64,000 nucleotides of DNA from Linum tenue (taxonomy: Eukaryota > Streptophyta > Magnoliopsida > Malpighiales > Linaceae), in NCBI GenBank assembly GCA_946122785.1, contig CAMGYJ010000011.1, positions 1,674,001 through 1,738,000 on the forward strand, given 5' to 3'. The translations under genes and the position numbers were made by a program. The notes beneath the pieces are model-generated. The model did not search any database. It worked only from the letters and a program-made list of their open reading frames with translations, and was not told the DNA's origin. This document shows, in pieces, positions 33,101 to 44,489 of the stretch. How positions within the stretch are numbered: position 1 is the first letter of the stretch; every line of letters starts with the position of its first letter.

Positions 33101-34162
33101 TACGAACATCATTATCTTCATCATCCCGCTCAGCATTTGCATCCAAATGTAACAAGCGGATTACTTCTTCCACACGTTGATCCATACCAACCAAAGCTTT
33201 GCTGATACTCGCGAATGTGGAACTCAGTTCCTCCCATATCTTCCCTACAATTTGCTTTATCATTTCCGAGTCATTTCTGCAATTTATTTATACATGCAAT
33301 TCAATTCATATAAGCTCATCAGCAATTTGATACAAGAAAAGGGAACCAACAAGATCTTGACTATAAAAGATGGGTAGGAAGGACCAAAAATAAAGGAAAT
33401 AGCAAGTAAGATCACAAGTTCACAACCCCAGTATCATACGAAAATGGAAGGGAAACCTAAACCAATTCGATCCAAATATCAATTCAATAACATTTTGCCA
33501 AGCCGAACCATTGCCTATCCAAGCCGAACTGTAATCAAGCAGAGAAATCAAAGAAATGAATCGACTTTCTTGTATGGAGGTGAAGCATCTCTCCAGATGA
33601 ATAGTGAATAGAGCTTTTACCTGTAGGCAGTAGTAGTGAATCCAGAGATATTAGCGACTTCAGCGAGAGCATCTCTCCATCTCCCCACCTTCTCACCAAG
33701 AAATTCGTCGTCTCCACCAACAGCTTCCACGAAGCCGTTGTTGGTCCCGATCCTCCTCTGTCTCCCGACGTCCGACGGATCCACCTCGTAGAAAACCGGA
33801 ATCACCCGGTGACCTTTGAGCTTCCGGCAGCGGAGGATGTGAACCAGCTCGTCGAGACACCAGCTGGAATCGGCGTAGTTCTTGGACAAGACGACGACCG
33901 CGATTCTGGAATCCTCGATCCCTCTCAGGATCTCGGGCTCAATGGACGCGCCTCTCTCGAGGCTGAAGTCGTCCTTGTAGACCAGCGCAACACCTAATTT
34001 CGAGGAGAGCGCGTCGCAGAGATGGCTGGTGAAACTCCGGCGGGTGTCTTCCCCTCTGAAGCTCACGAACACCTCGTACTTCCGAGCGTCATCAGCTGCC
34101 GGAGATGGCGACGAGGAAGAAGAAGAAGAAGAACTCGGAGATTCAGGGCGAGAGACTGTCAT
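30196..34162 (-). CDS. TIR-NB-LRR disease resistance protein with C-JID domain
   Basis: Five exons in phase: 34162-33621, 33276-32139, 32053-31769, 31650-30928 and 30834-30196, giving 1108 residues. The TIR domain (about 28-180) has YEVFVSFRGEDTRRSFTSHL and SSWCLDELVHIL with the catalytic Glu of TIR NADases. NB-ARC has the P-loop GMGGSGKTT (about 244-252), kinase-2 KLLLIVDDV, GSRIVITSRD, GGLPLALEVLG and an MHD-position motif reading THD (STHDLLKEMG). LRRs of the LRELWLDNCNNLVEIPDF type follow (about 560-880). The last exon begins GIPHPQQKFSVLIPAG and fits the post-LRR C-JID that binds effectors. It ends with a DDDDDGE run. TNLs detect pathogen effectors and start cell-death signalling through EDS1. 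The N-terminus has a Ser run before the TIR. A decayed relative lies 1.3 kb upstream. Confidence 0.95.
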
Positions 34163-35449
34163 CGGCGAAGTAGATAAATGAATGATCGGCGGACAGGAAC
34201 TAGAAGAGGAACTAGAAAGGAAATGGAGGGGGTCGAATTGCTGGCCTTCGGAGCGAAAATATATAGCAATTCAGGGTAGCTGCCGCCTTCCGCGGCTTCT
34301 TTTAATATGATTTAAATCCCATAAGCCGCCGCGGCGCGATTTACCTCACTTTTGTCGGAACTACGGGTGGTGGTGGTGGAGCACAGTTGAGAGTGCTAGT
34401 CAAAACCAGGTCTCCTGCCATGAGTAAAGATAAGCACGATATATTTTACCTCCACCATTGACTGACGTTATTCATGTGCGTAAACGTGTTTATAATAATT
34501 TATTCAAACGACAATAAAAACTAAAATGTGCAGTATACTACTTAGTGTTTGTGATTTAGGTTGAATTAAGAAAGACTTGGAGATTGAGAAAGGAAGATTA
34601 AGAATGACTGAATCAGGAAGAAGAAGAGGGAATCAGAGGGATGTATGGAGAAATTAAAATATCCAAATGATAAGTACAACTATATTTTCAGATTCGGGCA
34701 GGATGATGCTAAACCAAAAATGTTAATGGTTATAATTCAGCAGTTAACTGTAACAAACCTGTTGGTTAACCGTTGATAACCATTCACGCGCGAAAGAAAG
34801 ACATGTATAAACACTAATTGAGAACCTAACCATAAAACAATTTCAAATTAATATCATCCATCACTGAAATGTTCTAACATATCATTCAAACTATCTCACA
34901 AAAGAAATAATTTTTTTTTTTACTAAATTCAAGTTAGTAATAAGGGTGGCAGTTCATATTGGACCACATAAAGCTTACAAGAACGTTGTGAAACTAAGAA
35001 AAATAAAATTAGCAATTGAGTTTGGATGGTCCTAGTTTGCATTAAAGAATTCTTTTGTATGGTTAAAATATTGAACTAGTGGACCAGTCAAACCGGAGTG
35101 GTGCATCTACTTTTATATCAAACCGTTAAAAACTGTTTGGTCCATCCCTAATCGTCCAAACAAATAAACTGAACTGCTATTGTAACTGGCTTGGTCTTTC
35201 TACTGAACAAGTGGCTAATCTGGTTCGGTTCTTATAAGTAGAGAAAATTCTGACATCTTACCTAATGATCTTCCTAACCAAATCACAATAGTTATAAAGC
35301 AAAAGACTTCCCTCTAGTCCCGATTATTCTCCAAAATATCACTAATTGACAACTGATCAACTAATTACGTAAATAGGGGGGAAAAGACGCAACTAGTGAT
35401 ATTGATGCGGTACGCACCTGTTCCGGAAGAGAAACAGAGCTAGCTCTCC
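34163..35449. other. TNL promoter region and AT-rich intergenic DNA
   Basis: No gene is seen. About 34905-35160 has AAGGGTGGCAG and GGTCCATCCCTAAT-type ends and GGACCAGTCAAACC words that may be a decayed hAT relic. I find no target duplication. Confidence 0.4.
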
Positions 35450-36560
35450 ATGTTGAGGGGGACGAGGCTCTTAAACGTGGAGGACCAAAAGAAATTCATG
35501 ATGCAGCCGGAGATCGCATTGTTAACACTTCAAGCTCTAGCCGGAGCCGTACACCTTGCAACCGGAGCAAGCAGCAGGTTGATTTGGAACACTATAGGTG
35601 CTGAGCGTGGACAGAGTACTGTACTCCTTTCACCATCAATTTCGTAGGCCAGCTGCTTCTCTGCAATCGAAACAGCCTTATCCGTGTTGTGGAGGCTTCC
35701 CCGAGGCTGGCAATGTAAGTGCTGGACTCGGAATTCGGATGAGAATTGCGTTGTAAACGGCCATGGCGACGGTGGCTTTCCCGCTGCCGGATGGGCCATA
35801 GATTCCCAATCATACGAACATCATTGCCATTGATGGAATCCGGAGTAGCATATAGACACAGCAAGCTGATCACTGCAATTGCACGTCCCTCCATTCCAAC
35901 TAGAGGATTAATGTTGCTGATGATGCTTGGATATGTAGTAGTAGTAGTAGTAGAGCTCTCAATTCGTTCCATGGAGTCGTTTCTATGGAGACGTCAATTC
36001 ACAAACAGAGCTCAAATCAGCAAGCAAAATCCAACAGGCGGAGAAAGTACTAGAGCAGTATAACTCAATTCTGCAAATCGAGCTTCAGGATAATAGGGAA
36101 ATTAGGTCATTGAGCGCAGTTAATCAACATCGAATTACCCGTAGTGAACGGTGGCGAATCCGGGAGATTAGCGACTTCCGTCAAAGTATCATCTCTCCGA
36201 TCTCCTCCGCACCTTATCGTCGCGGGCGAAGACTTCGGCGGAGCTACGACTTCTTCCTCTTCTTTCTGTTTCCTGAAATCAGATTGGATCCACATCGAAG
36301 AAAATCGGAATGACGGCTTCTCGATTTCCCGCGACGGAGGATGTGAAGCAGCTCGTCGAGACACCAGGTGGAATCGGGCGTAGATTTCACGACGACCGCG
36401 ATTCTGAAACCCTAGATCGCTTGCCGAAACTCCGCTCGATGATGGATGCGCCTTGGTCGAGTCTGGATTTCGTCCTTGTAGAAGGACAGAAATCCCCTGC
36501 GATTGTCTTTCTCCGCTGAAGCTCACAAACACAGCCAGAGTTGCTGCGGGGAAAGTAAAG
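35450..36560 (-). pseudogene. Decayed chimera: TIR exon + NB-ARC start + DC1 piece
   Basis: Read on the minus strand, about 36550-36120 is a frameshifted TIR exon: a VFVSFSGE start, FRIAVVV and CLDELLHILRR-like words, and EVANLPDSPPFTT where the intact TNL has EVANISGFTT. About 35990-35650 is the start of the NB exon with LVGMEGRAI, NDVRMIG, then a broken P-loop region and LGEASTTRIRLFRLQ. Directly after this, near 35645, the sequence becomes a DC1 zinc-finger exon with HAQHL and CSGCKVYGSG, stops replacing two codons, and a conserved donor near 35418. The DC1 part resembles 39152-39360 of the intact DC1 gene, and the TIR/NB part resembles the intact TNL. Multiple stops and shifts make it non-functional as read. 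Confidence 0.75.
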
Positions 36561-36616
36561 TCAAGCAGATTGGAAATTGCTGGGGGAAAATGGATCAGGT
36601 TGAAGAAGCACAGCAC

Positions 36617-36910
36617 GACGACTTTTGCTGCTTTTCCCGCCTTTTTCTTCTTCGGGAGGAATGAATAAACGGGGAGTTTCGTGTTGCATTTTGGGCCCGC
36701 TCACTGACTTTGGGCCTCGGCTCATCTTTAGAGACTCGTAACGAATTTGGGCCCGACAGTAGGAGCTTCGTGAATCTCTACCCAAAAGATTGAATGAAAA
36801 ATCTCATACCATGTGTATGTTGACGGGGAAATAATTGCATGAAAATATGAAATAGTAAAAATTTATATCTTGTTTAGCATTGTGTATAATAAAAAATTTG
36901 TACACAATAA
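36617..36910. other. Intergenic
   Basis: AT-rich, nothing recognisable apart from the left copy of the target duplication ATTTGTACACAATAA at 36896-36910. Confidence 0.5.
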
Positions 36911-37212
36911 TTTTTTTTTTTTTACAAAAGATAATCAGATATATTGATTCAAACAGATAGTTACACCCTGGAAAGCAGCCAGGTCTGCAAATCAAACACA
37001 CGATTCGCAATCGGGGACAATGAAAGGGCTTTTCTAGCCACTACATGGGCTACCCTATTGTTACTCCGACCTGCAAACCGAATTCTAAATCCTGGATGCG
37101 AGGAAAAACAAGACACAACTTCTTCTAGCACAGCCCCCATCCGACTATCTCCCTTATCTGACCGAACGATCTATCAATGACAACCTTAGCGTCCCCCTCA
37201 AAGTAGACATCC
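36911..37212 (-). mobile_element. 5'-truncated LINE copy (RNase H end only)
   Basis: Poly-T at 36911-36924 is the poly-A tail of a minus-strand insertion. The body encodes, with breaks, a LINE RNase H end: DVYFEGDAKVVID, RMGAVLEEVVSCF and SNNRVAHVVARKAL. A perfect 15-bp duplication ATTTGTACACAATAA flanks it (36896-36910 and 37213-37227). It is from a different LINE family than the 6.5-kb element. Confidence 0.85.
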
Positions 37213-37227
37213 ATTTGTACACAATAA

Positions 37228-37562
37228 ATTGTAACTATACATTATCAACATATATAAATCTACTAAGGAGCACATTTTAGTTTTGGGAATTGAAAATTTC
37301 ACATTGCAAAAATTTTACTTTTTCTAAACAACAAAGAACTCACATTGTAGGCTAACTACTCTAATCTTAAACTAATATCAAAGTTTGTTGACATTAAGAT
37401 CATGACAAATTCCATCTTTATTTACGATACCCAAACCGTTAATTAATAATTACACACGTACAATATCATAATACACACAAAATATCGTTATACATTTCAA
37501 TATATATCAGGTAAGTAACCAATCAAATGAAATAATAATAATCATTGTCACGATCATGCTAA
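37228..37562. other. AT-rich 3' flank of the DC1 gene
   Basis: Nothing recognisable; probably includes the DC1 gene 3' UTR. Confidence 0.4.
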
Positions 37563-39587
37563 TTATCTTCTGCCTCCGCCACAGCAGCCACCTGAAGAAG
37601 CAGCCGCCGGAGCCGGAGCCGGAGCCGGAGCCACCACCTTCTTAGTATTACTCAATGGTGTCAGGGCCTTAGTATCCGTAACGCTCTGGACCAAGGCCTG
37701 CCCAACCCCTTCCCCAAGCCCATCAATGAGCCCACCAATGAACTCGATCACCACCTGCGACGCCACACGCGCCGCCGTCCCCAGCATCCTGCTGCCCGCT
37801 TTCTCCTTCCCCTTCATGCCGTTGGCCTGCAGCCCGTTCACCATGTCCTTGGCGCACACCGCGTGGAGGTAGTATCCGTCGCAGACCGTGCACTTGTACA
37901 CGCGCCCCGCCCGGCGCCTCTTGCACTCCCCGCACGCGCCGCTGATGTCCAGCACCACGGCGGCGGCGGCGGGGGAGATGGCGGTACTGTTGTTCCCGGG
38001 GGTGGAGAGTGTGACGGCGGCGGAAGAGGAAGCGGCGGCGGCGGGGAGGATTTTGAGAGGGTGGGGGTGGATGGAGATGGTGATGTGGTCGGAGAGCGTG
38101 GCGCAGCATGGGTGCATGTGGTAGCTGCACGCGTTGCACCGGAAGGTGTAGCCTTTGGTGGCTTTCCCGCACACATCGCACTTGTTGGCCTTTTGGAGGA
38201 TTCCCGTTTTTGGTGCTGCATTGGAGAGCATAGAATCATCGTTAGCTAATGGACATATTACACTCTATAAGCTACAAAACCTACAAAAACTCGTGTCTTT
38301 TTATCACTTTGTATACGAATCATATCAATCTTGATATGGTCATATCATGGTAGTATGATGCGTATTAGGGACGGTAAGTCACACAATTTTACAAACAAAA
38401 CCTACAAAATTCGTGTCTTTTATCACTTTTTATACGAATCATATCAATCTTGATATTGTTATATCATGGTACTGGTAGTATGATGCGTATCAGGAGAGGT
38501 AAGACGACACACAATTTTGAAGATTTTGCAGTTATGTATACTGTTCCCTATCCTTTTCCTAAAGTTCGGGTTACGATATAAAATCTAGGGGCTACAAAAC
38601 TCGCGTCTTACCACTCCTGATATGACCGTATCGTGGTGGTACGATTCATATCAGACGTGATAAAATGGGTATTTTGTAGGTTTTGCAGCTCTAAAAGTTG
38701 TGTCCTGCTTAATTAGCGAAAGTATCAAAGCGATTCCAAAGTGTTATTTCCCCTACTGATCAAGGTTTTGTTAATATGATAGACGTACGGGGGAGTCCTT
38801 TTGGAATCCGAATCGACCATCTCAAAATTATTTTTTTATTGTATCATTACTAGATCAATAGTGGTGGATCTAGGGGGAGGCCACCCTGAGCTACGACCTA
38901 ACCCTCTTGTGGGTAGAGTTAGTGTAATACTTACGAATTTTTCAACCGTAGATATTCAATCCAATGCTATTTAAAAGTCAGACTCAAATGCGGTTCAGTA
39001 CTCTATTATGTGATGGATCCGCCGTTGCATTGGAGCGATATGTTTATCGATCTTCAATATATCGATGAAAATCTCATCCAAGTTTTGCTTACTACTAATT
39101 AGGATTAACTAACTAATGTTGAATTGATACACAGTCTATATATATATATACCTGGTTTGGAAGAGAACCATAGCTGGTGCTGGAGGTGGAGGGGATGGGC
39201 TTTCAAGCGAGGAGGAGCCAAGGCGCAGAACTCATGCAGCCGGAAATCGCACTGCCGGCAGGCAAAGCTCTTGCCGGAGCCGTACTCCTTGCAGCCGGAG
39301 CAGGTGAAGAGGTCCGGCAGGTCGACGTTGTACAGTAGGTGCTGAGGGTGGGCGGAGTGGATGATCCCTTCTCCCCATGTGAGCTTCTGAGGGGAAGTTG
39401 GGAACTCGAAGAAGGCGCCGCCGCTGCCGCCGGCGGCGGTGGAGGGAGGAGGAGGAGAAGGAGCGACGTTGCGCTTTGTGGAGAATATGGTGGCGGTGGT
39501 GTTGAGAGAGGAAGTGCGTTTGGTTTTGTTCATGGTGATGGGAAGAATATCTATATGGATGCTAGAGGGAGGTGGGGGAATGTCCAT
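37563..39587 (-). CDS. DC1 (C1-like) zinc-finger protein
   Basis: Two exons, 39587-39152 and 38215-37563, give 362 residues. Three Cys/His-rich C1-like modules are visible: HPQHLLYNVDLPDLFTCSGC with CRQCDFRLHEFCA (about 90-130), NKCDVCGKATKGYTFRCNAC with HPCC (about 150-185), and CGECKRRRAGRVYKCTVCDG with LHAVC (about 235-265). The tail is hydrophobic/Gly-rich, then an Ala-Pro repeat from GGAGCC codons and GGCCGGGRR. Plant DC1 proteins bind zinc and some act in stress or cell-death responses; the exact role here is unknown. An in-frame Met at codon 19 (MNKTKRTSS) could be the real start. The 936-bp intron contains a tandem duplication. Confidence 0.85.
38281..38500. repeat. Tandem duplication (about 121-bp period) in the DC1 intron
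   Basis: The stretch from CTACAAAA through TACGAATCATATCAATCTTG and TAGTATGATGCGTAT appears at about 38281-38378 and again at 38402-38500. A third degraded echo (CTACAAAACTCGCGTCTTA) starts near 38591. Confidence 0.7.
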
Positions 39588-42074
39588 ATCATGACTATGT
39601 GGGTTGGGGTTGATGTATATATAGTGGATGATGGATCATGATTCATGTGGATGGGTTGGATATATATTATTCGAAGATTTGATTAGTAATCAAATTGTGT
39701 TGGATTAGTAGGCCTAGATTTATACTTTAATTGCTTATAGTTAGTTTTAAGGGCACATGTCTATAATAGTTGGCTACCAATGATGTGTTGTCCAAGTAGT
39801 TAAGATGTCGAACTCGCCTGCATTTTTTCGAGGTTTCAAAAGCGTATTTCGGTGATGAGATAATCGTGAAACCTCAACTTCACGAAAGACAAATCCTATG
39901 TTATACGCCACAGAGCTATGTCAGCGGTTAATGTCGATATTAGCGAGGTAGATTTTTAGGTGGAAGAACCATATATTCGTAGGGGTGTGATAACGGGTGT
40001 GAAAGGTGTGCCTCGTGGTTAATTGGTTAGAATAATTGCTACTCTCGATGCACGAACTGTCAAAATTATCTAGGTTGTGTTAGATATGATATTACTACAA
40101 AGTATATAATAGCACAATTCGAATCAGATCCGACCAGTATTCTTATTATGTGGTAGCTAATCAATTTAATAATTGATTCCTTCTAGGGATTACTTGAATA
40201 CACATAATGGTGATCACAACAAAGTGTGTATCGTTAATTGGTGATCATATTGACTGAGAATGCTAGGGTTGTGGGATCCTCACCCACTAAAAGATATACA
40301 AATGGAGTTGTTTGAAATTAACAAGAACTAAAAATTGGAATATAGAACTTAATATTGTCTATTTATTAGCTAATAGTAAGGAGGAAAAATGAGTTGCATG
40401 TTGAGTGGAGAATATTATATCACCTTTTCTTCCAATATATGTATCAAGAGTCCTCCATCATGTGCTAGGAAAAGGAAATAGGATGCCCCTTCCATATCCC
40501 ATGTATATGCATATACACAATAGACCAAGTCTCTACTCTCCATATGATCTTTGATGCTCAGTACCCAAATCAATAGCTTTTGCAAAGGAGTTTTGGATGT
40601 CTTAGTGGGACTCTCTCTCTCTCTCTCTCATTATCTCAATCAATTCCTTCATCCAAAAGTCACAAAAAATGAAATGGAAGGAGAAAGTTGAAAGCAAAGA
40701 GAGGACACACAGGCACTCGCGATATATCTTAGAGTATATAATCCTTTTAGCTATTAGAGCATCTCACGTTTACAGCGGTCGTTAATTTGTTGATTGTAAA
40801 GCGCTAACCATCGAATAAAACTCTATTCTTATGGCTTGTTGATGTTGGAAACTACAACCCATTATTGACAAATGACTGCCATATCAAACTCTTCGAATGA
40901 CCTAGTTAAATTTGACCGTTAAATAAACTACAAATGAAACTTCTTTTATTCCCGTATTTCTGAAAATGCAATTTTTTTTATCTATTTTCCGAGAGTTCAA
41001 ACATTTTTATCCAAATGATTGAAATTAGGATGGATTATATGTAAAATCACAAGATTAAAAAGCAGTTGGACATATTAGGAAATATGGTGGGAGTAGGTTG
41101 GCCACTAACTTTGATTAGTACCTTTTTGACAAATAAAGCCCAATTATTAGTTTGTGATCCAAAAGAGATTCGATTTTGGTGTTGTTTCTTGCCTTCCAAG
41201 CGAAACCAACAATCAAAACTACTTTCATCAAATCACAACGAAACTAGGAAGGAAAAGGAGAAACCCACATAGCATAATCCAGTAGAAGTATAGAAGGAAA
41301 GGAGAGCACATATTCCTTATGTCCCCTAAAAGATTGTTTTTACAAAGTGTCACCTTCCTCTACTTCCATCTTTCTACCATCAACTAGTATCAGACAACGT
41401 TTCGTCTACATCAGAACAAATTTGATAAAATCGGGCTTGATTGAGTAATTCGAAATCAAACTAAACCAAATCAAATCAACTATATTTTTAATCCAACTTT
41501 GATCCCAATTTCCCTTTATCTATAATCCGATAATGTCCTAATGTCCGATTTTGTATCGTGGCCGGACCATGCATGCCAGCCTCTACAATTTAACCAGATC
41601 GAAATTTTGTTAAGAGATTCACCAATAATGGAGTTACTGAGTGTTCAGGGTTAACAGATGAACGCATATGCCAAACTGAAGTGAAGTTTGCATAGCAAAC
41701 GCCTTCGAGATGAGGTTTATTGGAGAAGTTTTCAACATAAGGCAATAAGCTGACACAAGCAACCAACTACTGTACAAATCCCTATACCCTAAGGCATAAA
41801 CCCTAACCAACCCAAATCCCGCTCAAACAGATAAAACCAAAGCCCATGATAGTTGTCTCAAAAACTGAGTTGGAGTTTCACAAGCTACTATATTCATCAT
41901 AAAAGCAGCCATTGATGATGGAAGATTCTTCGTGCCGTGGAACTACTTTACAGGCGAAAAGGGAAAGAGAACTATAGCCACATGATCATACAAATGTACT
42001 ATTGCATGGGAAATAGCTCACCAGCAAGACAGAGAAGTTCATATCCTTGGATACCTGGGAGAGTTCGGAACGAG
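39588..42074. other. Intergenic between DC1 and IST1-like genes
   Basis: AT-rich. A (CT)n microsatellite lies near 40612-40629. A short ORF at 41066-41272 shows no family resemblance. No gene is supported. The IST1-like 3' UTR probably lies at 41650-42074. Confidence 0.5.
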
Positions 42075-44489
42075 TTAATGTGGTGATCTCGAGCTGTCCG
42101 AAACAAAATGGGCAGACGGCGATCCATGGTTCGAGCTGTGAGACCCAAACAAGTTGGGGTAAGAGAAGTAAGGGTCTTCGTCGATAGACGTGATCCGATT
42201 CAGCTCAGGACCGGACGATTCTCTGTGATACCTTGGAGAGTCAAACACCGCACCATTGAGGTCGCCGGAAGAGCGTTGATGATCAAGATTTAGGTTTCCC
42301 AAGGCAGCAGACTGATCGTGAAGCTCAGTGTTAAAAGGATTGTCGGATTCAAGATCAAGTGACTTGTCGCTGTTGAGCTTGGCTAGCTCCTTGATCTTTG
42401 CCTGCGCGATCGTTGCAGCTGAGCGGGCTGCTGCTGCTGCTCGTTCGGCGGTCTCTGCAGCTGCCTGAGCTGAAACTAGGATATCATGCAGATCTATGTC
42501 GTGCTTACTCTTGGGTTTTGAGGTGGACGGTGGAGAACTATACTGTCTTGCAGGTGCACTTGCATATGATGTCTGTGGAGGTGTGAAGAAAGGCAAAAAC
42601 TGTTTCTCCTGGGAAGCACCGTCTGTATAATCGAGAATTTGATTCTCGGACTCCGTCGGCAGTTCTTCGAATATGACCTCATGCTTGGAATGGGAGCCAT
42701 GTAGCGGACTGTCTGAAGACGTATCCCGATCAATGGATTCTGTACGTAGAGTGGGTTCTGTAGGTAGCGTCATATCTGGTGCATATGCAGCAGGAGTTGT
42801 ATTAGGCCTTAATACGGCCTTGGGGACTTCGGGGAAATCTAGCTCATCAGCACTTGAGTCAGTGTCAGGTTGTTCATAGCTAGCACCTACAGGACTAGAG
42901 CTCAATGCTTCGTCATGCTTCTCATCTGGAGGAGGCAGCTTAGATGCACTAACAAACTGTGCAGGGCCATTCTGAAAATAAAGTATCAAATGTAAGATCA
43001 AAAGAGCTAATATGAACGTAGCAGAAGGAGCAAAAATACTCACCAGCAAATCTTCGTGGGGTTTTGATAATTCAGCTTCTGACCCAGCTGGGTCCCAGTC
43101 TAGCTCGTGTTCTTCAGCAATTTCCTTAAGGAGTTTCAGTTTTTTGTCTGGTGAAGGTGCGCGAACTGATAAGAGCTCTACTATCTGAAGAGAGAAAAAA
43201 CAAAAGTATATCATATTATTATATTAACAAGAGAACCAGATATAGAGATACCTATGATCTTGTTACTAAACAGTCTGTAGTGAAGCTTATCAAACCTGGC
43301 GATTAACCCCACAATCGGGCATGAGTTCAGTAGCAGCAGTTACAAAATCTTTTCCGTACTTGGATGCAAACAGCATTTGCGCCTGCAGCAATTCTGGCAG
43401 GTCGGCACATCTTGGTGCAGCAAAGCAGACACTGGATATTGCTTCCTTCAAATCTAAAGGACATTCCCTGAAGATAGTTCCAAGTTTTTTAGCCATTTTA
43501 GTCTAGGAATGATTCCAAGTACAGAAACTAGCTATCCTAAAGTAATGTATCCTATCATTCAATACTGCACTATAGAAGCTATTTGGGCATATCTGTACTG
43601 ATGAACATATTCAAAAGAAGCAACCTCAGGATAGCTTTAATCTACTGAAAAGCCAAAGCACAGTTTCTAAAATTCCCTATGCGTCAAGCTAGCAGCTAAG
43701 ATAGTCCTAATTCTTTTACAAAACACAATTTCTTCGGCAAAATCACAAGTCATGAGCAACCAGCTTTCAGGGATAATTCAAAGGAATGACCTTTGTGCCT
43801 CAATGATCGGAAGACGAACGGCAATAAGCTCACAGAAGAGCTCAAGGATCTCTTGAGCCGCCATCATGTTCTCTTCTCTGATAATATGCTCAACCTGAAA
43901 TCCACACAACAGTAAGCAATGAAGCCTCCCCAAATTGGACCTAACGAACTGAGAAATCTTAGTAAGCTGAGAATGAAAACATCAACAACATACACGAATC
44001 CGAGCAGTAGCTTCCTGGCCATTCTCGAGAAGCTTAGCAATATCACGGCGCATTTGCCTAATCTGAACCTCTCTCCTGTTCCTCAGGAGCTTAATCCGCG
44101 GTATCGTCAGCTTCAGCAGAGTTTTACTGATCGCACAAAAAGAGGGACAAAGATCCATAAAAAAAGCATATAGAAGTAGAGAACCCAAACCCCTAAAAAC
44201 GGCCATCCGAACTCCAAAAACCTCAATCCCAATTGTCACCAAAATCTCCACACGCAGACACAAAGTTCTAAACTACAATGAGATTGGGATCCAACTCCCG
44301 CCAATCTCTCTTTCGCGCCACAACATTATTCCCCGGGAAACAAACACGGCTTCCGTCAACGAACTGAAACCCGTTCTCCCGGCGACGAGATTCAATTGAA
44401 ACTTTTTCAAGCAATCTAACGGAAGATTAAGCTCACCATTTTGCAGCTTTGAATCCCTTGTTGCTGAAGAAGGCGTCGAGCATCGACAT
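42075..44489 (-). CDS. IST1-like ESCRT-associated protein
   Basis: Six exons in phase: 44489-44437, 44126-43994, 43894-43791, 43467-43296, 43184-43044 and 42971-42075, giving 499 residues. The IST1 domain (about 1-180) shows MLDAFFSNKGFKAAKCKTLL, LTIPRIKLLRNRREVQIRQM, EHIIREENMMAAQEILELFC, PLDLKEAISSVCFAAPRCAD and ATELMPDCGVNRQI. IST1 proteins bind ESCRT-III CHMP1 and the VPS4/SKD1 ATPase in multivesicular body formation. After HELDWDP comes an acidic, Ser/Pro-rich tail with an Ala-rich predicted coiled coil (SAQAAAETAERAAAAARSAA, about 385-415). The tail resembles longer plant IST1-like proteins; no clear MIM was identified by eye. Confidence 0.93.

Noticed and set aside
34905..35160. Possible hAT relic
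   Set aside because: End-like sequences are present but there is no convincing target duplication or matching inverted repeat.
37723..38249. Several long ORFs overlapping the DC1 exon in other frames
   Set aside because: They arise from GC-rich codons of the DC1 exon; only the chosen frame has the Cys/His modules and joins exon 1 in phase.
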